The notes below the pieces were generated by a model, which was not told the origin of the DNA, made no database searches, and saw only the letters and a program-made list of their open reading frames with translations. The position numbers and the translations under genes were made by a program. From Treponema sp. (GTDB lineage Bacteria; Spirochaetota; Spirochaetia; Treponematales; Breznakiellaceae): 13,713 nucleotides of DNA. Positions 1 to 8,829 of this stretch are shown in pieces (position 1 is the stretch's first letter; each line of letters begins with the position of its first letter). The stretch spans positions 1-13,713 of the forward strand of contig JAISEB010000217.1 in assembly GCA_031264395.1 (NCBI GenBank). The letters run 5' to 3'.

Positions 1-246
1 ATTCCTCTTCATCCAATGGGCGAACCAATGATAAATATCGGAAAAGATAAATGGGCGTTACAAGGCACAGTGAATAGGCGCCTTTCATGGAAAGAATGTA
101 GGATACTGCAAGGCCTTCCCGACAAGTTGGATACAGAAGGGAGCTTGGCATCAAAATATTTAGTAATAGGAAATGCTGTCCCTCCTGTTTTTGCTAAGGC
201 GCTTCTACAACCAGTTGTACGGTACGAAAAATCACTTGGAAAATAA
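1..246 (+). CDS. C5-cytosine DNA methyltransferase, C-terminal fragment (cut by window edge)
   Basis: The reading frame is open through base 1, so the gene begins outside the window; only about 81 residues are visible. The fragment carries the two C-terminal hallmarks of C5-cytosine DNA methyltransferases: a motif IX-like block (RRLSWKECRILQGLPD) and motif X (KYLVIGNAVPPVFAKAL), in the right order and with normal spacing to the C-terminus. Proteins of this family transfer a methyl group from S-adenosylmethionine to cytosine in a specific DNA site and usually belong to restriction-modification or phage/orphan methylation systems. The catalytic PC motif and the target-recognition domain lie upstream and cannot be judged. 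It is followed two bases later by a decayed transposase remnant, which fits an accessory region. The family call is firm; specificity and intactness are unknown. Confidence 0.88.
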   Translation: MPLHPMGEPMINIGKDKWALQGTVNRRLSWKECRILQGLPDKLDTEGSLASKYLVIGNAVPPVFAKALLQPVVRYEKSLGK

Positions 247-248
247 TA

Positions 249-583
249 TGAAAATCGTCCATAAATGTCATCAAATAGGCAGGAGCAGATTAAGGGCTTC
301 CCAGATGGGTGCGGATGAGATGTACCGGTGTCTACGGGGACATTGGTCGATAGAGAAAACCGGCTGTTCTGGAGTTTGGACGTGGTGTTTTGGGAAGACA
401 CGGCGCGGGTGAAGAAGGATTACGGAGCCTGAGAATCTGAATATTCTGCGTAAAATGGCGTTGTCATTATTACGGGCCGCCCTATTACCAGAAAAACATA
501 TCACTCGTATAACCGGCCCTAGGGAAACAGCGAAGAGGCGCTTGTGTCCCGATTATATGTTTTCTGTCCTTTTCGGAAAGTAA
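249..583 (+). pseudogene. ISAs1-family transposase remnant, C-terminal part, two frameshifts
   Basis: Read in three successive frames, this stretch rebuilds the C-terminal end of an ISAs1-type (DDE) transposase. Frame one gives GADEMYRCLRGHWSIE up to about 355. Frame two resumes at 358 with NRLFWSLDVVFWEDTARVKK and ends at a TGA at 430. Frame three starts at 431 with ENLNILRKMALSLLRA and runs to a natural TAA at 581-583. The HWSIEN, LDVVFxEDxxRVxKD and ENLNILRKMALSLL blocks are the conserved end of this family. The first two-thirds of the transposase and the catalytic core are absent, so it cannot be active. The left limit is uncertain: similarity is convincing only from about 283. No terminal inverted repeat was recognised. 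It marks an old insertion next to the methyltransferase gene. Confidence 0.82.
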
Positions 584-602
584 ACGCAGTCTTAATTCGC
601 CC

Positions 603-631
603 TTGACCTTGCCGTTTTTTCCGTCTACATT
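603..631 (+). promoter_or_regulatory. Putative sigma-70-type promoter for the thioesterase-MTHFR unit
   Basis: TTGACC at 603-608 is followed by a 17-bp spacer and TACATT at 626-631. The -35 box matches 5 of 6 consensus bases and the -10 box 4 of 6. The predicted start near 638 coincides with the first base of a strong hairpin. The assignment rests on motif and position only. Confidence 0.45.
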
Positions 632-637
632 TCTCAA

Positions 638-657
638 GGGCCCGCCCCGGCGGGTCC
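638..657 (+). other. GC-rich stem-loop at the predicted mRNA 5' end, just before the ribosome binding site
   Basis: GGGCCCGCC at 638-646 can pair with GGCGGGTCC at 649-657 (one G-U pair). The two innermost pairs probably stay open as part of the loop. The stem ends directly at the Shine-Dalgarno sequence GGGAG (658-662) of the thioesterase gene. If transcription starts near 638 the mRNA would begin with this hairpin, which could protect the 5' end or modulate translation. It has no T-run, so it is not an intrinsic terminator. Confidence 0.5.
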
Positions 658-668
658 GGGAGTAAAAA

Positions 669-1469
669 ATGGACATTTGGCGGGAAAGCTTTCCGCTTCG
701 ATTTGGAGCGGTGGACCGGAGCGACCGGTTAACCCTGTGGTCGACGTTCGATTTTTTTCAGGAAGCGGCGATAAGTCACGCGGAAGCTCTTGGCGTCGGG
801 CGGGAGGATATGAAGATCTCGGGCCAGGCATGGGTGCTTTCCCGGCTTTCGGTCTTTTGGGAACGCCGCCCCCTGTACGGGGAGACCGTTACGGTAAGGT
901 CCTGGCCGCGCGGTTCGGAAAAGCTCTTTGCCGTAAGGGACTATGACATACGCGACGCGGAGGACAGGCCCGTGGTCCGGGGCAGGAGCGGCTGGCTTGT
1001 TCTTGACATGGAAAAGCGCCGGCCCCTGCGGGTTCAGCAGCTCATGGAAAAGCTTCCCCTTAACGCCGGTGAAAACGCCTTTTCCGCGCCATCGCCGGCT
1101 CTTGCGGCGCGGGAGAATCTTGTCAGGTCCGGCGAGCGGCGCGCCGCCTATTCCGATGTGGATTACAACGGTCATGTGAACAACACCCGTTATGTACAGT
1201 GGGTACAGGATCTTGCCGATTTCGCGCTGCTTGAAGACGCGGAACAGATGCGGTTTGACATCAATTACCTGAGCGAGGTGAAGCCCGGCGAAGTTACCGG
1301 ACTGTGGACCGCTCCCATTGCCGAAGATCCGCCCGCGGGCCCCGATTATCCCCGCTCCGTAGACGCCGCCCTGGCCTTTGAGGGACGCCGCCCGGAATCG
1401 GACCAGCCCGTGTTCAGGGCGGAACTGCGCGTCAAAAGCGGCCGGCGGCCGGCGCCGCCCTTGGCATGA
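669..1469 (+). CDS. Acyl-ACP thioesterase (FatA/FatB-like, double hot-dog fold)
   Basis: The 266-residue product matches the acyl-ACP thioesterase family, which hydrolyses acyl-acyl-carrier protein to free fatty acid in the cytoplasm. Two hot-dog halves are seen, at roughly residues 5-135 and 155-258. The catalytic region YSDVDYNGHVNNTRYVQW lies in the second half. D165, N167 and H169 fit the D-x-N-x-H active site of plant FatB enzymes, and E203 (INYLSEV) fits the later catalytic glutamate. The ATG at 669 is preceded by GGGAG at 658-662 with good spacing. The stop overlaps the next gene's start (ATGA at 1466-1469), so the two are translationally coupled. The last 40 residues are rich in proline and arginine and probably disordered. 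Acyl chain preference cannot be read from the sequence. Confidence 0.88.
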   Translation: MDIWRESFPLRFGAVDRSDRLTLWSTFDFFQEAAISHAEALGVGREDMKISGQAWVLSRLSVFWERRPLYGETVTVRSWPRGSEKLFAVRDYDIRDAEDRPVVRGRSGWLVLDMEKRRPLRVQQLMEKLPLNAGENAFSAPSPALAARENLVRSGERRAAYSDVDYNGHVNNTRYVQWVQDLADFALLEDAEQMRFDINYLSEVKPGEVTGLWTAPIAEDPPAGPDYPRSVDAALAFEGRRPESDQPVFRAELRVKSGRRPAPPLA

Positions 1470-2254
1470 TCGTTTCTCTGGAAGCGGTTCCCCGCAGCCG
1501 TGAAGCCCTTGCCGAAACGGTAAAAGCCGCCGGGGATTTTCCCATAATACGGATCATTAACGTGGCCGATCTTGTCCGTTTCAAGATACGGTCCTGGGAG
1601 GCCTGCGGCATCCTTGGGGAACTGTGCCCCGCGCCGGGTTTTACCTGCATGCCCCATCTGCGGGCAAGGGACTTTGATCCGGAAAAACCTTTCCCCCATA
1701 CGGCCTTTTTTCGAAGGCTCGGCATAGACCGGGCGCTGGTTATTGCCGGTGACGCCGAAGAGACGGCGGACGGCGCATCCTTGTACGGCGCGAGGGCGGC
1801 AGGGCCTGAAACATGGAAAACGCCGACCATTCCTTTTATCAAAAAACTCAAGATTGAAATGCCGGAACTTTCGGTTTACGCGGCCTTCGATCCGTACAGG
1901 TCAAACATACGTTATGAACTTGATTACCTTCACGCAAAGGAAGAAGCCGGCGCGGCGGGCTTTTTTAGCCAGCCTTTTTTTGATCTGAGGCTCCTTGAAA
2001 TTTACGCCGAATACCTTGAAGGCCGTGATGTGTATTGGGGAATTTCCCCGGTGCTTTCCGGCAAAAACCGGAACTACTGGGAATCGCGGAACAGGGCCAT
2101 TTTCCCCAAATCCTTCAGGCCGGATCTTTTCTGGAATGTTGATTTTGGCCGCCGCGTTCTTGACTTTTGTGAAAAGCGCGGTTTTAACCTTTACCTCATG
2201 CCCATAAAGGTGGATCTGAAGCCGTATCTTTCGGGCCTTTTGGGAAAGGAATAG
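1466..2254 (+). CDS. Methylenetetrahydrofolate reductase family protein (divergent MetF)
   Basis: This 262-residue protein fits the FAD-dependent methylenetetrahydrofolate reductase barrel, which reduces 5,10-methylene- to 5-methyl-tetrahydrofolate for methionine synthesis or, in acetogens, the Wood-Ljungdahl methyl branch. Landmarks follow E. coli MetF in order: E6 in SLEAVPR (the E28 position), H64 in TCMPHL, D96 in LVIAGD (the D120 position) and Q169 in FFSQPFFD (the Q183 position), then a GISPVLS segment. It is shorter and more divergent than E. coli MetF (about 296 residues), and the region between D96 and the Q169 motif is unusual. The start ATG lies inside the stop of the thioesterase gene (4-bp overlap) with no separate ribosome site, so translation is probably coupled. 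Nothing nearby shows which pathway it serves; no metV or folate-cycle partner is in view. Confidence 0.82.
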   Translation: MIVSLEAVPRSREALAETVKAAGDFPIIRIINVADLVRFKIRSWEACGILGELCPAPGFTCMPHLRARDFDPEKPFPHTAFFRRLGIDRALVIAGDAEETADGASLYGARAAGPETWKTPTIPFIKKLKIEMPELSVYAAFDPYRSNIRYELDYLHAKEEAGAAGFFSQPFFDLRLLEIYAEYLEGRDVYWGISPVLSGKNRNYWESRNRAIFPKSFRPDLFWNVDFGRRVLDFCEKRGFNLYLMPIKVDLKPYLSGLLGKE

Positions 2255-2264
2255 GCGGATTTTT

Positions 2265-3032
2265 TCAGCGGCCTTTGTCCGCGATGCTGAAATAAAGGCT
2301 GTAGTTTTGTATCCACTCGAAATCCAGGTTGTACTTGATTTTTGAATACATTGAAAGTTTGAATATTAATGAACAAAGGTAATTAATGTAAAGATAATAT
2401 TCATCATCGGAAATTTCTCCGGTAAAATCCGTCTGCCCTGACGCCGGTTCTTCAAACGTTATATTTTTTCCCCGCCTGTGAATGTCGGCAAGATAATCTT
2501 TTCCGTTAAGGTTCCATATATCGTCATCGTTGAGCTTCAGCGTCTTTTTGATGTAGAGGATCTTTTCGCCAAAGTCAAGCGCGGAAAAATTTTCGGCGTG
2601 AATGTTGACAAAATAATCCTTAAGCTCGCCCTGCGACTTGAAATCTTTTGCCACCGAATAGGGTATTTTGATTTCGTTGTCTGAATAGAGTTTGGTAAAG
2701 GATCGGTAATACACGGAAACCAGGTGATTCAGGAAAAGTTCAAAGGTGGTGTACGACGAAACAAACAGGTTGTTTTTGATCCCCATCCAGCCGTCCTTGA
2801 GCGTCTTGTCGATCTGCTGCTGCCATGGAGTGCGGATTTCATCCATGTATTTTTTAACCGCCGCCTCGTCCTTGTCTTTAAGGAAAGGTTTTGTCGTTTG
2901 AACAAAATTGTCAAAAACAACGTCCCTGATGGATTTTGAAATGCTTTTATCGTTGATAAGGGAAAGGTATTTGTACAGCGATGTATTAAGCAGAATTTCG
3001 TTGTGATATTTTAGTGTCCTGATCTTCTCCAT
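2265..3032 (-). CDS. Hypothetical helical protein, possibly HEPN-like, AT-rich gene
   Basis: The 255-residue product is not confidently recognised. It is charged, rich in Lys, Asp, Tyr and Ile, appears largely helical, and has no signal peptide or membrane segment. The layout of an amphipathic segment (TTFELFLNHLVSVYYRSF, residues 95-112), a middle stretch GEKILYIKKTLKL and then ADIHRRGKNITFEE (182-195) recalls large HEPN-domain proteins (RiboL-PSP or MAE_28990 type), in which this place holds an R(N)x4-6H RNase motif. Here the expected histidine is missing. That comparison is by eye and weak. The gene is more AT-rich than its neighbours. It ends 10 bp from the convergent MTHFR gene and starts 170 bp from the divergent nifB. 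The ATG at 3032 has only a weak ribosome site (CAGGG). Confidence 0.7.
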   Translation of the reverse strand: MEKIRTLKYHNEILLNTSLYKYLSLINDKSISKSIRDVVFDNFVQTTKPFLKDKDEAAVKKYMDEIRTPWQQQIDKTLKDGWMGIKNNLFVSSYTTFELFLNHLVSVYYRSFTKLYSDNEIKIPYSVAKDFKSQGELKDYFVNIHAENFSALDFGEKILYIKKTLKLNDDDIWNLNGKDYLADIHRRGKNITFEEPASGQTDFTGEISDDEYYLYINYLCSLIFKLSMYSKIKYNLDFEWIQNYSLYFSIADKGR

Positions 3033-3044
3033 AAGCGCCCTGCA

Positions 3045-3074
3045 AGTATACCCCGCCCCGGGAGATCAGGGCAA
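3045..3074 (-). promoter_or_regulatory. Putative promoter of the 2265-3032 gene, very short leader
   Basis: On the minus strand TTGCCC (3069-3074), an 18-bp spacer and TATACT (3045-3050) precede the ATG by 12 nt. Transcription would begin about 6 nt before the start codon, leaving little room for a ribosome binding site. The -10 box matches 5 of 6 consensus bases and is preceded by a GGGG run, as is the rsmI -10 box. Confidence 0.5.
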
Positions 3075-3123
3075 CAGGTGTATTTTTGGTTGCGGGAACT
3101 TCCGGAACTCCCATTGTATATAC

Positions 3124-3151
3124 TTGACAAAACTTCTACAATTCATATTAT
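3124..3151 (+). promoter_or_regulatory. Sigma-70-type promoter of nifB
   Basis: A perfect -35 TTGACA (3124-3129), a 16-bp spacer and TATTAT (3146-3151) predict a start near 3158 and a leader of about 44 nt. No sigma-54 (TGGC-N7-TTGC) site was seen, so nifB here does not look NifA/sigma-54 controlled. The -10 box lies inside a perfect inverted repeat (separate entry). Confidence 0.7.
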
Positions 3152-3171
3152 TTTGGTATGAATAATATGAA
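3142..3171 (+). promoter_or_regulatory. Perfect 11-bp inverted repeat over the nifB -10 region, probable operator
   Basis: TTCATATTATT (3142-3152) and AATAATATGAA (3161-3171) are exact reverse complements separated by 8 bp. The dyad covers the -10 box and the predicted transcription start, the classic place for a repressor dimer. A further TATGAA copy follows at 3173-3178. Because the left arm lies upstream of the predicted start, the dyad would not be fully transcribed, which favours a DNA operator over an RNA hairpin. The regulator is unknown; the arms do not match the archaeal NrpR operator (GGAA-N6-TTCC) or the FNR/CRP type. Confidence 0.65.
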
Positions 3172-3201
3172 CTATGAACATAAAAAGGGACGTGTAGAGG
3201 C

Positions 3202-4494
3202 ATGAACATACCGGACGCCAACCGCAAAAAATCGCTGACTCACCCCTGCTTTAACGGCTGCGGGGGCAAAAATACCAGGCTCCATCTGCCGGTGGCCCCG
3301 GTCTGCAATATCCAGTGTAATTACTGTATCCGCAAATTCGAGTGTGTTAACGAAAGCCGCCCCGGAGTTACAGGCCGGGTTCTTTCGCCCAAAGAAGCCC
3401 TGGACCGTTTTCTTGAGGTCAGGGAGCGGCTGGGAAACATTGATGTGGTAGGCGTTGCCGGGCCGGGGGACGCCCTTGCGAATTTTGAAGAGGTAAAGGA
3501 GACGTTTTCCCTTATACGCGAAAAGGCCCCCGATGTTACCTTTTGCCTTTCGACCAACGGACTCCTTCTTCCCCGTTACGCCGGTGAAATCGCCGCTCTT
3601 GGGGTCAGCCATGTGACGGTAACGGTAAACGCCGCGGACAGCAAAACCGGCAGGCGCATTTACCGTTTTGTGGCATACCGGGACAGGCGTTATACGGGCG
3701 AGGAAGGGGCGGCTCTGCTTCTGGAAAACCAGTACGAAGGCATACGCCGCCTGCATGAACTGGGGGTTGTTGTCAAGGCGAATATTGTGGTTATTAAAGG
3801 CCTGAACGATGCCCAGATTCCCGCCATTGCCGGGAAACTAAAGGAAGCGGGAACGGATCTGTGCAATATCATGCAGCTTATTCCGGTAAAGGGGAGCCTC
3901 TTTGAGCACATTCCCCTTACCAGCAACGCGGAGATCACGGAGATCCGGAAAAGCTGCGAAGCCATACTGCCCCAGATGTACCACTGCCGCCAGTGCCGCG
4001 CCGACGCCGCCGGAACCCTGGACAACGATCTGTCCCGGTTTTTCGGGAAGGCGGAACGGGGACCTGAGACACCCGGATGTCCCGCGGATTCCGTGGTTAT
4101 GGGCCTTGCGGCGGGACCCGTGGAACCGGAAGAAAACGCCGCCCTGTTCGCGGTGGCTTCAAAAGACGGAATGCTTGTGGATCAGCATTTTGGCCATGCG
4201 GAGAATTTTTATATATATCAATACAAAAATGGACAGGTCGTTTTTCTTGAACGCCGTGAAGTTTCGCGGTACTGTTCCGGCTCGGATGACTGCGGAAAAA
4301 AACATGATGGACTGATAGATTCCATAATCGAGACCATCGAAGGCTGTTCCGCCGTCATTGCCATGCGGATAGGAGAAATGCCCAAGAGGCGGCTTGAAGA
4401 AAAAGGGATTTCCGTTTTTATGACCTATGATTATGTTACCGACGCGGTACGGGAAGCGGCTAAAGGTTTCAGGGGCGTTCCTTTTCCTGTGTAA
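3202..4494 (+). CDS. nifB: Nitrogenase FeMo-cofactor biosynthesis protein NifB (radical SAM + NifX-like domain)
   Basis: NifB fuses two [4Fe-4S] clusters with an S-adenosylmethionine-derived carbide to form NifB-co, the core of the nitrogenase cofactor. The signature is unambiguous: HPCF (C16), HLPVAPVCNIQCNYCIRK with the radical SAM ligands C35, C39 and C42, CVNESRPGV at 48-56, and the C-terminal CRQCRADAAG pair (C262, C265) that helps hold the extra clusters. A NifX/NafY-like domain follows from about residue 313 to 425, with VDQHFGHAENFYIY (H329). At 430 residues this is the normal two-domain form. The ATG at 3202 is preceded by AAGGGA (3185-3190) and by AGAGG one base away; initiation site choice among these is unclear, but no other in-frame start fits. 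No other nif gene lies nearby. Its last 26 bp overlap the convergent radical SAM gene. Confidence 0.97.
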   Translation: MNIPDANRKKSLTHPCFNGCGGKNTRLHLPVAPVCNIQCNYCIRKFECVNESRPGVTGRVLSPKEALDRFLEVRERLGNIDVVGVAGPGDALANFEEVKETFSLIREKAPDVTFCLSTNGLLLPRYAGEIAALGVSHVTVTVNAADSKTGRRIYRFVAYRDRRYTGEEGAALLLENQYEGIRRLHELGVVVKANIVVIKGLNDAQIPAIAGKLKEAGTDLCNIMQLIPVKGSLFEHIPLTSNAEITEIRKSCEAILPQMYHCRQCRADAAGTLDNDLSRFFGKAERGPETPGCPADSVVMGLAAGPVEPEENAALFAVASKDGMLVDQHFGHAENFYIYQYKNGQVVFLERREVSRYCSGSDDCGKKHDGLIDSIIETIEGCSAVIAMRIGEMPKRRLEEKGISVFMTYDYVTDAVREAAKGFRGVPFPV

Positions 4495-5974
4495 GCAGGC
4501 GCCTTTCCAGCGCTTCCTTTAGCTGCTGTTTGTCAATGCCCCAGTTTTTTCCGAACCGCGCAAGGAGATCGTCCGCAAGTTTTATAAAACGCTCAAATAC
4601 CGGTTTTCCAAAGGGCAGCAGCGCCGGAAGTATGGAGGAAAAGGCGCGGCGGTTCACGATACGTTCCCAGAAACGGGCAAAATTTTTTACGCGGTCAAGA
4701 TCCTGCGCGGGAAGCGCAGCGGTCTCCCGCACTTCGTAGGGCGGGTCCGGGGCGTAACGCATGCCGGACCTTTCACTGTGCCGTATCATGGCCGTACCGG
4801 GAAGGAGCTTTAATATGCCAAGCTGGATTTCCGCCTGAATATTCCGGGGCGCGGGCGGGCTTTCCGTTCCCCCGCCTTCCTCAACGGCCGGCGGGGAAGG
4901 CGGAGCCTCTGCCGAAAGGGCTTCCCACAGCCGGTCAAAACCCCTGCCAAAGCCCGGAAGATCCTCGCCGGGAAGCCCCGCAATAAGATCGGCGTGAATA
5001 ATGGCGGATGTTTCCTTTCTTAAAAGTCTGAGAGTTTGAAGTTCTTCTTCGGGATCGCCGGGCCTTTTGACGGCGGCGGCCGTTGTCCGGTTAAGTGTCT
5101 GTATGCCTATTTCCAGCCGCAGGGAGCCCGGCGGAAACCGGGCCAGGGTTTTCCGCAGTTCAGGCGGAAAGCGCGAAGGGATCATTTCGAAATGAACGGT
5201 AAAAGGCGGATTTCCGCCCGGTGATTTTTGAAGCCGCTCAAGAAAAAATTCCGCAATGCAAATGGCGCGTTCGGTGTTAACGTTAAAACTGCGGTCAAGA
5301 AATTTAAAGGTCCTCGCGCCGCGCTTTATGAGTCTGTCCATTTCCCCAAGGAAGTTTTCAAGGGGAAATTCCCTGACTCCGGGCGCGGCGGAAACGCCCA
5401 GCCCGATTGAGCTCTGGCAAAATTCGCATCCAAAGGGACAGCCCCTGCTTGCCTCCACATAGGTAAGTTTCCGCGCAAGATCCTCGTCCGAATAGAGCCT
5501 GTAGGCGGGAAGCAGAAGAGACGTGTCGGACGGCGGCGCGTCAATGAACCTGGGAATGCTGCCGCCGTCCAGCGCGGCGCGGCACAGATCCCGGAACGCC
5601 GTTTCCCCTTCGCCGCGTATCACATGATCGGCGTAACGGAACAGTTCCGCGCCGGCGTCAAGCCAGGAAACTTCAGGCCCGCCAAGGACGATAACCGGCC
5701 TTTCCCGCCATGCCTCTTCCAGCGCGGCAAGCAGCCGGAGCGTTTCCGCGTGATTCCAGATTGAAACCGACAGGGCAAGAACGCGCGGCCCGGCGGCAAG
5801 GACGGCCGCGGTTTTTTCATCAAGGCTCTGGCGCGGATTGAATTCAAGAATTTCGGCGCGGTTTTCCAGTTCGCAAAGGTTGGCCTTGAGGAGGCGGAGG
5901 GCCAGCGAAGGGTGTATCCATTTGGCGTTAATGGAGCAAAGGAGGATGGGCTTCACGGAATGATCCTGCGGCAC
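4469..5974 (-). CDS. B12-binding-domain radical SAM protein with DUF4080-like C-terminus
   Basis: The product (501 residues from the GTG at 5974) has an N-terminal Rossmann-like B12-binding-type domain (about 8-135; ILLCSINAKWIHPSLALRLL, LGGPEVSW, VIRGEGE). A radical SAM core follows, with RGCPFGCEFC carrying the iron-sulfur ligands C179, C183 and C186, and then a C-terminal region of DUF4080 type. The cobalamin-binding DxHxxG motif is absent, so B12 may be bound base-on or not at all. A Pro/Gly/Glu-rich insert (about residues 350-375) looks like a disordered linker. The substrate is unknown. The GTG at 5974 lacks a close ribosome site; the in-frame GTG at 5956 (V7) follows AGGA at good distance and is the more likely start. 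It is the last gene after glgX and the HAD gene, 22 bp downstream, and its tail overlaps nifB. Confidence 0.85.
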   Translation of the reverse strand: MPQDHSVKPILLCSINAKWIHPSLALRLLKANLCELENRAEILEFNPRQSLDEKTAAVLAAGPRVLALSVSIWNHAETLRLLAALEEAWRERPVIVLGGPEVSWLDAGAELFRYADHVIRGEGETAFRDLCRAALDGGSIPRFIDAPPSDTSLLLPAYRLYSDEDLARKLTYVEASRGCPFGCEFCQSSIGLGVSAAPGVREFPLENFLGEMDRLIKRGARTFKFLDRSFNVNTERAICIAEFFLERLQKSPGGNPPFTVHFEMIPSRFPPELRKTLARFPPGSLRLEIGIQTLNRTTAAAVKRPGDPEEELQTLRLLRKETSAIIHADLIAGLPGEDLPGFGRGFDRLWEALSAEAPPSPPAVEEGGGTESPPAPRNIQAEIQLGILKLLPGTAMIRHSERSGMRYAPDPPYEVRETAALPAQDLDRVKNFARFWERIVNRRAFSSILPALLPFGKPVFERFIKLADDLLARFGKNWGIDKQQLKEALERRLLTQEKERP

Positions 5975-5996
5975 AGTTGAATAAATCGGCGCTTCC

Positions 5997-6620
5997 TTAG
6001 TAAGCCAAAGGCGCCCCGAAGAGATCCAGCGTTCCTGTTTTCCATTCCTCCATGCTGTTCATTACCAGCTTTTCGGCCTCAAGCCAGGAACCGGCGCGCG
6101 GGCCCGGAAGCATGCGGTTTGTGGAATTGGTAAAGACTATGGTTCTGCATCCCTGTTCGCGGAGCTTTATTACATTGGCCGGGGCGTCGTCTATGTAGAC
6201 ATGGGCGCCGACAGCGCCTTTGTCAGCCATGAAACAGATGTCCCAATAGGGAATGTCGTAGTTGTCAAGCCAGTCGACAGTTTGGGTAATCGTGGTCCTG
6301 TGTGAATATTTAAGAAAGAGCCGGTGGGTGATGATCCGTATGCGTATTCCCCGGCTCGAAAGTTTGCGCAACACCGCGGAGGCGTTTGTGACAGGCTCCA
6401 TGTCCCGGAATATGTGGCGCTGGGTAACGGCGAAACGGTGAAGCCGGTCGTAGCCGCCAAATTCGGCGATGTTCCATTCTTCAAGCCCGTAACCGACTTC
6501 TTCGGTAAGCGAATCGACAGGTTTGTTGAGCCATTCCGCGGCAATGCGCCGCATGGCCCCGTAGAAATTGCCCACAACGCCGTCAAGATCCACGCCAAGA
6601 ATAAAACTGCTTTCATCCAT
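5997..6620 (-). CDS. HAD-superfamily phosphatase, NT5C / 5'(3')-deoxyribonucleotidase-like
   Basis: This 207-residue protein carries the HAD motifs in order: motif I GVDLDGVVG (nucleophile D11, acid/base D13), motif II IITHR (T98), a lysine at K134 in MADKG, and motif IV YIDDAP (D144, D145). An insert of about 60 residues after motif I is the cap. This layout fits the NT5C family of cytosolic 5'-nucleotidases and related uncharacterised phosphatases; the real substrate cannot be told. The ATG at 6620 is chosen because GAGGAAA (6626-6632) lies at good distance and D11 then sits near the N-terminus; the frame stays open upstream, but only as a shadow inside glgX. The ribosome site overlaps the glgX stop codon, 10 bp upstream, so co-translation with glgX is likely. 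Confidence 0.82.
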   Translation of the reverse strand: MDESSFILGVDLDGVVGNFYGAMRRIAAEWLNKPVDSLTEEVGYGLEEWNIAEFGGYDRLHRFAVTQRHIFRDMEPVTNASAVLRKLSSRGIRIRIITHRLFLKYSHRTTITQTVDWLDNYDIPYWDICFMADKGAVGAHVYIDDAPANVIKLREQGCRTIVFTNSTNRMLPGPRAGSWLEAEKLVMNSMEEWKTGTLDLFGAPLAY

Positions 6621-6630
6621 GTCATTTTCC

Positions 6631-8790
<2,160 letters not shown>

Positions 8791-8796
8791 ACAGAC

Positions 8797-8805
8797 AGTA
8801 TATCA
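8797..8805 (-). promoter_or_regulatory. Extended -10 promoter of glgX, predicted leaderless start
   Basis: Read on the minus strand, TGATATACT ends exactly 6 nt before the glgX ATG. TATACT matches 5 of 6 -10 bases and the TGn extension is present; no good -35 box lies 16-18 bp upstream, as is common for extended -10 promoters. With normal spacing the transcript would begin at the A of the start codon. Confidence 0.55.
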
Positions 8806-8829
8806 TATTTCCGCCTTCGCGGTATACTC

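Noticed and set aside
9..401. 130-codon minus-strand frame over the methyltransferase end and transposase remnant
   Set aside because: The opposite strand has clear family motifs; this translation shows none.
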